Source of the DNA: Gemmatimonadales bacterium UBA4718
Lineage (GTDB): Bacteria > Gemmatimonadota > Gemmatimonadetes > Gemmatimonadales > Gemmatimonadaceae
Direction: 5' to 3'
Assembly (NCBI GenBank): GCA_002404375.1
Contig: DHJO01000197.1
Coordinates: 15,027-26,514 of the forward strand
DNA: 11,488 nt
Positions 7,011 to 11,488 of the stretch are shown piece by piece. The translations under genes and the position numbers were made by a program. The notes under the pieces are model-generated. The model worked only from the letters and a program-made list of their open reading frames with translations, did not search any database and was not told the DNA's origin. Every line of letters starts with the position of its first letter. Within the stretch, counting starts at the first letter, position 1.

Positions 7011-8459
7011 CTACCGAACCTTATTCCCATTTGGATCCCACACCTCGACCGCTCCAAGATTTCGCGCCCGGATCGGCGCTTCGATCTTGGACAGATCACC
7101 CGCGACCACAACGATCAGATTGTCAGGCTTGAGCCTGCTCGCCGCGGCGGCACGCACGTCTTCAGGAGTGACGGCAGCGAGTCGCTCACGATACGTCGCG
7201 TAGAAATTCACGGGCAAGCCCCAGACGATGAGCTGCTGGAGCCTTCCCGCCAATCCTTGAACAGTCTGCACAGCGTTTGGGAAAGCCGATATCAGATTGT
7301 TGACGGCTCCCTGCAGCTCCGGTACAGGGACCGGCTCGCTCGTGATTCGCTTGTACTCGCCCACCGCTTCCACCAGCGCTGAGTCGGTCGCGTTGGTTCT
7401 TACGTCCGATGATATGCGGAACGCACCGCCACCTGGCCTCAGGTCCAGCGTGCTCCCGGCGCCATAGGTGTATCCGTGTTTCTCCCGCAGGTTCATGTTG
7501 ACTCGAGAGTTGAACCCTCCGCCCAAAACTCGGTTCAAGGCCACCATGTTCAGATAGTCCGGATCGGTTGCGCGAAAACCTGGCTGACCGATGATTATCG
7601 ACGACTGAACCGACCCCGGCCGGTCTATCAGAATGACCCTGGTCCCGGAGCTGGCACGAATTGGGTTTTCGACTGGGGTCTGCCCTGTGCGCGTAGCCGT
7701 CCAGCTCCCGTACGCTTGCTGCGCGATCGAGCGCGCCTCGGCGGGAGACAGGTCGCCAACCAGAAGAAGCGTGGCCGCGGACGGAGCGAACATTGTCCGA
7801 TGCCAGTTGATTACATCGTCCCGAGTCAGCGCACCGATCGTGGACGGTGTTCCGCTGGCAGGACGCGAGAACGGGGCCGTGCTCTCGAAAGCAGCGCGCA
7901 CGAACGCGTCGGATGCGAGGCCCGCTGTGCGCGCGTGACTCTGCTGATAACCTGCAAGCGCCTGGTTCTTGACTCGAGAGACCTCGCCGGCGGGAAAGCT
8001 TGGCGCGGCGACTGTTCGTGCCGACAGCGCCAATGCTTGCGGAAATACGGTCTTGAGCGCGACGACGTCAGCGTATGCAGCGTTGAAATCCGCGGTTGTG
8101 AAATACCGCGCTCCGAAGGCATCCATAGCACGCGCAATGTCCGCCCCTGTCAGCGTCCCCGTCCCCTCCGACAGGAGAGACCCTGTCAGCGCAGCAAGGC
8201 CGTTCTTTGCTGCTGGCTCCCGCATCGCGCCTGCATCCAGGATCAGGCGCCCCTCAACGACGGGCAGCGTGTGCTTCTGTACGAGAATCACCCGAAGCCC
8301 GTTCGCCAGCTGAAATTCTTCAACGGGAGGAAAGATGTACGGACGTAGTGGTCCCGCCGGCGGAGGGCTCACCGTCTGAGCCGATGGAGCGCCGACTGGC
8401 AGCATTGCCGCCCAGACAACAAGGGCGAGTCGATTCACGATAAGTCGATGGCCGCGCAT
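7011..8459 (-). CDS. M16 peptidase-like protein, zinc site lost (non-catalytic partner subunit)
   Basis: This 482-residue exported protein has the two-domain M16B fold. A Sec signal peptide covers residues 1 to about 27 (hydrophobic RLALVVWAAML, cleavage likely after PSA). QLANGLRVILV (50-60) starts the first domain. Where active enzymes have HxxEH this protein has ALTGS (90-94), so both zinc histidines and the general base are absent. The C-terminal half keeps the Arg/Tyr substrate-binding segment (GGGFNSRV followed by REKHGYTYG), which its neighbour lacks. Its start shares one base with the stop of the intact M16 gene (TAATG), with GAGGG nine bases upstream, so the two are translationally coupled. 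Known bacterial M16B peptidases work as heterodimers of one zinc subunit and one R/Y subunit. This gene is most likely the second kind. The substrate is unknown. Confidence 0.9.
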   Translation of the reverse strand: MRGHRLIVNRLALVVWAAMLPVGAPSAQTVSPPPAGPLRPYIFPPVEEFQLANGLRVILVQKHTLPVVEGRLILDAGAMREPAAKNGLAALTGSLLSEGTGTLTGADIARAMDAFGARYFTTADFNAAYADVVALKTVFPQALALSARTVAAPSFPAGEVSRVKNQALAGYQQSHARTAGLASDAFVRAAFESTAPFSRPASGTPSTIGALTRDDVINWHRTMFAPSAATLLLVGDLSPAEARSIAQQAYGSWTATRTGQTPVENPIRASSGTRVILIDRPGSVQSSIIIGQPGFRATDPDYLNMVALNRVLGGGFNSRVNMNLREKHGYTYGAGSTLDLRPGGGAFRISSDVRTNATDSALVEAVGEYKRITSEPVPVPELQGAVNNLISAFPNAVQTVQGLAGRLQQLIVWGLPVNFYATYRERLAAVTPEDVRAAAASRLKPDNLIVVVAGDLSKIEAPIRARNLGAVEVWDPNGNKVR

Positions 8460-9880
8460 TACGGAACCCTCGTCGATGAGGTCTGGGTGGCGGTCTTTTT
8501 TGCGGGTACGTAGATGAGAATCACACGGTTGGTGGGAACGAGGCGCTCCCGCGCGAGAGCGTTGAGATCGTCGAGCGTGACGCGATCGATTTGTCGGAGT
8601 ACAGTGTTGACGTGGTTGGGATCGCGGAAAAAAGTCCAGCCTTCGGCCAAGCGATCAGCGCGACCTCCAAAACCTCCGGTGGTTTGAAGGCCGTCAACAA
8701 ACGAGAACCGGTCAGCGGCGCGTGCGCGCTCCAGCTCGGATTGGGTAAAGCTCGAGGTCCCTGCCAGCTCCGCCAACAGAGCTCGTTCGAGTGAATCGGG
8801 ATTACTTCCCGCCTTCCCGGTCGCGAAGAAGACAAGCATGTCCCCACCATCGGCGAGACCGAGATTGAAACCGGTGACGCTTGTTGCGATCTGCTGTCTC
8901 CGCACCAAGGCTTCGTCCAGGCGGGACGAATTCCCACCGCCAATGACGTTGGCAAGGATTCGCACAACGGGCGCGCGCGGATCCTTCACCGGCGGAACGC
9001 GGTACGCCACGAATATCTGCGGTGCGGGGGCGAGTGGATCCTGAACGACCACGCGGTTCTCGTATCCGACGGTCGCGGGGAGGCTAGTGCCGGCAAGTCT
9101 GGGCGGAGCCGGACCACGAGGGATCGGCCCGAAATAACTTCGAACCATCGCCTTTGTCTGTGGAACGTCAATGTCACCGGCAACCACGAGCACTGCATTG
9201 TTCGGGGCGTAGTAGGTCTTGAAGAAGCTGCGCACGTCTTCAAGGCTCGCAGCCGAGAGATCAGACATCGAGCCGATGATGGAATGATGGTATGGATGCG
9301 GCTCCGGAAAGAGAGCTTCCTCACTCTTCTCGAGCCAGGATCCGTACGGCTGGTTGTCCACGGTCTGGCGGCGCTCGTTTTTTACAACCTCGCGCACGTT
9401 GTCCAGCTTCTCCTTCGTCAGCGCCTCGGTCAGTGTTCCCATCCGATCCGACTCGAGCCATAGCGCGAGCTCCAATTGGTTCGATGGAACCTGTTCGAAG
9501 TAATTCGTGCGGTCCCAGCTCGTTGTGCCGCTCATGTCAGGACCCGTCCGGGCGCCTGCGGCCTCGAGCAGAGCGAGGTGCTGTCCGTCCGCGACGTTCT
9601 TGGATCCCTTGAACATCATGTGCTCGAAAAGATGAGCGAAGCCGGTCTTGCCGGGCTGCTCCATCTTAGACCCGACGTTATACCATAGAAGAACAGCGGC
9701 CACTGGTGTCGAGTGATCTACGTGGTAGAGCACGGTCAGGCCATTGGGGAGCGTTTCCTTGGTGTAGTCGATGCGCACCTCGGGACTCTTCCCCGACTGT
9801 GCGCTCCTGCGTGCCGCCTGGCCATCAGAAGTGCCGGCCGCAACGAACATCAGAGAGACCGCAACGTAGCGGAGTCTCAT
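8459..9880 (-). CDS. M16 family zinc metallopeptidase (catalytic subunit)
   Basis: This is an exported insulinase/processing-peptidase-type zinc protease of 473 residues. The N-terminus is a Sec signal (YVAVSLMFVAAG, probable cleavage near DGQA-A). TLPNGLTVLYHVDHSTPVAAV (from 43) starts the first domain. The inverted zinc motif HLFEH (83-87) gives H83 and H87 as ligands and E86 as base; the distal ligand is probably E169 in VVKNERR. SFDRTNYFE-like sequence (SWDRTNYFEQVP, 121-132) is typical of the group. The second domain (from about 260) contains GGGNSSRL but not the RE-x-Y segment, which the downstream partner supplies. A strong GGAGG lies four bases before the ATG. It follows the ABC permease by 24 bases and overlaps the partner by one base. 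It probably degrades or trims peptides in the periplasm. Confidence 0.93.
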   Translation of the reverse strand: MRLRYVAVSLMFVAAGTSDGQAARRSAQSGKSPEVRIDYTKETLPNGLTVLYHVDHSTPVAAVLLWYNVGSKMEQPGKTGFAHLFEHMMFKGSKNVADGQHLALLEAAGARTGPDMSGTTSWDRTNYFEQVPSNQLELALWLESDRMGTLTEALTKEKLDNVREVVKNERRQTVDNQPYGSWLEKSEEALFPEPHPYHHSIIGSMSDLSAASLEDVRSFFKTYYAPNNAVLVVAGDIDVPQTKAMVRSYFGPIPRGPAPPRLAGTSLPATVGYENRVVVQDPLAPAPQIFVAYRVPPVKDPRAPVVRILANVIGGGNSSRLDEALVRRQQIATSVTGFNLGLADGGDMLVFFATGKAGSNPDSLERALLAELAGTSSFTQSELERARAADRFSFVDGLQTTGGFGGRADRLAEGWTFFRDPNHVNTVLRQIDRVTLDDLNALARERLVPTNRVILIYVPAKKTATQTSSTRVP

Positions 9881-9884
9881 TCGA

Positions 9885-9889
9885 CCTCC
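9885..9889 (-). promoter_or_regulatory. Shine-Dalgarno site of the catalytic M16 gene
   Basis: The minus strand reads ATGGAGGTCGAATGAG. GGAGG is four bases from the ATG at 9880 and fixes that start. The ribosome site sits inside a four-codon frame (ATG GAG GTC GAA TGA, 9891-9877) whose stop overlaps the gene start as ATGA. Confidence 0.7.
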
Positions 9890-9904
9890 ATGAGATTGTG
9901 AGTG

Positions 9905-11125
9905 CTATTCGTAGCGCAGCGACTGTATCGGATCGAGCCCCGCTGCCCTTCTCGCCGGCCAGACCCCGAACAGGATCCCCACGAACCCGGAAAAGAAGAA
10001 AGCCAGCAGAATGGACGACGGCGCTACTGAAGTATTGAAGTTTCCAAACTTCGCCAGCGCGATCGCTCCCGCCCATCCAAACAGAATTCCGCCCGCACCG
10101 CCAAGAAGGCAAAGCACCACGGCCTCGATGAGGAACTGGAGCAGGATATTCTTGGGCGTCGCGCCCAGCGCTTTCCTTACTCCTATCTCACGTGTGCGCT
10201 CAGTCACTGACACCAGCATGATGTTCATGATGCCGATTCCGCCGACGAGCAGGCTCACGGCCGCGATCCCCGACAACAGGAAAGTGAAAACCTGGGTCGT
10301 TGCCCCCAGTGTATTGAGGAAGTCCGCCTGGTTCCGGATCTGAAAGTCGTCAGGAATACCGACGCGTAATCTGTGCACACGGCGGAGCGTTTTCTGGATT
10401 TGCGCCATTGCGTTCGGAATCTCGGCCTCTGACGATGCCAGCACGCCAATCTGTCGCAGCCGGTCGCTGCCGAATACCCGGAACTGCGCCGTCGTGAGCG
10501 GAATCAGAACCTGATCGTCCGGGTTGCCGAATCCGCCGCCGCTTCCCTTGCTGGCAAGAACGCCAAGAACCTGAAAGAGAAATCCACCGATCCGCACGTT
10601 CTGGCCGACGAGGCTAGCCGCCGGCACGCCGAGGTTGTCGGGAATCGCCGCGCCAAGCACGGCGACACTCCGGCTGGCCCGGTCGTCGCCCGCCGTGAAC
10701 ATTTTCCCCTCAGCCATCGTGTACTTGCGCACGTCGAGATAGTTCGGCGAGGTGCCGAGGACGGTCGTGTTCGTATTCGTGCTCAGGTACTGCACCTGCA
10801 GCTGCTTCTGCATCTCCGGCTCGACCGCCGCAACCGCTGATCCAGCCGAATCGAGCGCCTTCGCGTCGGCTACCACCATCGGAGCGCGATCGTTGCCGGA
10901 GGAAACTCCACCCGGCGCGTAAATCTGCCCGGGCTGCACGGTGAGAAGTGTCGTTCCGAGCGCGCTGATCCGCGCGTTGACGGATTGCTGCGCGCCCCGC
11001 CCAAGTGCGACTACGGCGATCACAGCTCCGACTCCAATGACGACGCCGAGCATCGTCAAAAACGAGCGAAGCTTATTCGCCCTGAGCGCCCCGAGCGCTA
11101 CGCCAATTGTTTCTCCGAGTAACAT
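9905..11125 (-). CDS. ABC transporter permease, MacB/FtsX type
   Basis: This is the inner-membrane permease subunit of a mechanotransducing-type ABC exporter, 406 residues. Transmembrane helix 1 lies at about 20-42 (FLTMLGVVIGVGAVIAVVAL), followed by a large periplasmic MacB core domain (about 45-275), then helices at about 279-306, 327-356 and 370-392. The conserved cytoplasmic coupling segment TERTREIGVRKALGAT (308-323) and the C-terminal PARRAAGLDPIQSLRYE are family hallmarks. There is no ATP-binding domain: E. coli MacB carries one at its N-terminus, whereas this protein begins directly at the permease. The ATPase must be a separate gene, probably beyond the right edge. Twelve bases separate it from the membrane-fusion gene stop, and AGGAGGT is six bases before its ATG. 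The substrate is unknown; drugs, lipids, lipoproteins or peptides are all known for the family. Confidence 0.93.
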   Translation of the reverse strand: MLLGETIGVALGALRANKLRSFLTMLGVVIGVGAVIAVVALGRGAQQSVNARISALGTTLLTVQPGQIYAPGGVSSGNDRAPMVVADAKALDSAGSAVAAVEPEMQKQLQVQYLSTNTNTTVLGTSPNYLDVRKYTMAEGKMFTAGDDRASRSVAVLGAAIPDNLGVPAASLVGQNVRIGGFLFQVLGVLASKGSGGGFGNPDDQVLIPLTTAQFRVFGSDRLRQIGVLASSEAEIPNAMAQIQKTLRRVHRLRVGIPDDFQIRNQADFLNTLGATTQVFTFLLSGIAAVSLLVGGIGIMNIMLVSVTERTREIGVRKALGATPKNILLQFLIEAVVLCLLGGAGGILFGWAGAIALAKFGNFNTSVAPSSILLAFFFSGFVGILFGVWPARRAAGLDPIQSLRYE

Positions 11126-11131
11126 GGTATT

Positions 11132-11138
11132 ACCTCCT
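11132..11138 (-). promoter_or_regulatory. Strong Shine-Dalgarno site of the ABC permease gene
   Basis: On the minus strand the TGA of the membrane-fusion gene runs straight into AGGAGGT, then six bases (AATACC), then ATG at 11125. The site overlaps the upstream stop codon, which fits coupled translation. Confidence 0.8.
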
Positions 11139-11488
11139 CATCCGCCAGGCGGCCGCCCACCGCCGCCCCCACGAGCTCCGCCACCGGCAGCTCCGCCCGT
11201 CGCGCCCGCCGCGGGAGTGGTGGTTTGGAGCCCACCACCAGTCCCGGCTCTCACGCGGGCCTGAAGCTGTTCTCGTTGGGCCTCCAACACTGCAGGTCCA
11301 AGGAGTGCCACCTGTTCACCTTGCTGTACGCCGCTCAGGATCTCGGTGTAGTCGAAATCGCTGACTCCTACGCGAACCAAGCGTGGCGAGTATTTGCCGT
11401 TCGTCTTCACGAACACGAACATCGCGCCGCCAGTCCGGCCGGCTGCTCCCGCGCCGCCACCCGCTGCGCCGCCACCACCGCCACCACC
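11138..11488 (-). CDS. Efflux membrane-fusion protein (HlyD/MacA type), C-terminal part (runs off right edge)
   Basis: Only the end of a periplasmic adaptor is in view, about 116 residues. The frame is open to the window edge, so the ATG at 11422 is internal, not a start. The segment FVFVKTNGKYSPRLVRVGVSDFDYTEILSGVQQGEQVAL matches the membrane-proximal domain of RND/MacA-type fusion proteins. On its N-terminal side is a Gly/Ala-rich stretch (about 11423-11488) and at the C-terminus another (GATGGAAGGGARGGGGGRPPGG-like, 11141-11210). In between is a short charged helix (LEAQREQLQARVRAG). By family it links the ABC permease encoded just downstream to an outer-membrane channel. Low-complexity Gly tracts are common in this family in high-GC bacteria, so the identity rests on the central segment. 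Confidence 0.85.
   Translation of the reverse strand, partial: GGGGGGGAAGGGAGAAGRTGGAMFVFVKTNGKYSPRLVRVGVSDFDYTEILSGVQQGEQVALLGPAVLEAQREQLQARVRAGTGGGLQTTTPAAGATGGAAGGGARGGGGGRPPGG

Noticed and set aside
7476..8348. Plus-strand open frame of 290 codons within the non-catalytic M16 gene
   Set aside because: It is antisense to a clear M16 protein and its composition (Arg/Cys/Pro-rich) is that of a shadow frame.
11420..11488. GC-rich GCCGCC/CCACC repeats at the right edge as a DNA repeat element
   Set aside because: The repeats are in frame with the membrane-fusion protein and simply encode Gly/Ala runs.

Overview
The window is a gene-dense, GC-rich stretch of a Gram-negative bacterial chromosome. 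It holds lipoprotein and Sec signal peptides, periplasmic M16 peptidases and a membrane-fusion protein, so the cell has an outer membrane. Gene content, Gly/Ala-rich low-complexity tails and the paired M16 peptidases are compatible with Gemmatimonadota (or a similar high-GC soil lineage). That placement is inference; there is no rRNA or marker gene here to fix it. I see no tRNA, rRNA, CRISPR array, insertion sequence, prophage gene or attachment site, and no gap over about 100 bases lacks a gene.

Layout. On the minus strand, reading from the right edge: (a) an apparent operon of a membrane-fusion protein (C-terminal part only, cut by the edge), a MacB/FtsX-type ABC permease, a catalytically intact M16 zinc peptidase and an M16 paralogue that has lost its zinc site. 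Spacings are short and the two M16 genes share a TAATG. A GC-rich hairpin follows. (b) A PIG3-like quinone oxidoreductase and an APH-fold kinase, separated by one base. (c) On the plus strand, a UbiB/ABC1 atypical kinase whose TAG stop overlaps the opposing kinase gene's TAG stop in a shared CTAG. (d) Divergent from ubiB across 46 bp, a minus-strand run of a single-domain cupin, an RmlA-like sugar-phosphate nucleotidyltransferase (ATGA overlap) and an MFS transporter. (e) After an 89-bp gap, the N-terminal part of a lipoprotein of unrecognised family that runs off the left edge.

How the genes work together. The first operon looks like an envelope module: a tripartite-type ABC exporter without its ATPase in view, plus a two-subunit periplasmic/extracytoplasmic peptidase in which one subunit carries the zinc site and the other the R/Y motif. 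The cupin plus nucleotidyltransferase pair suggests nucleotide-sugar metabolism. UbiB suggests ubiquinone or other isoprenoid-quinone/lipid homeostasis.

Most of the window is ordinary chromosomal housekeeping and envelope functions. I found no convincing undescribed system. The points most worth checking are the MFS start (possibly ATC), the long insertion between the catalytic loop and DFG of the UbiB kinase, the exporter-peptidase operon and the unassigned lipoprotein.
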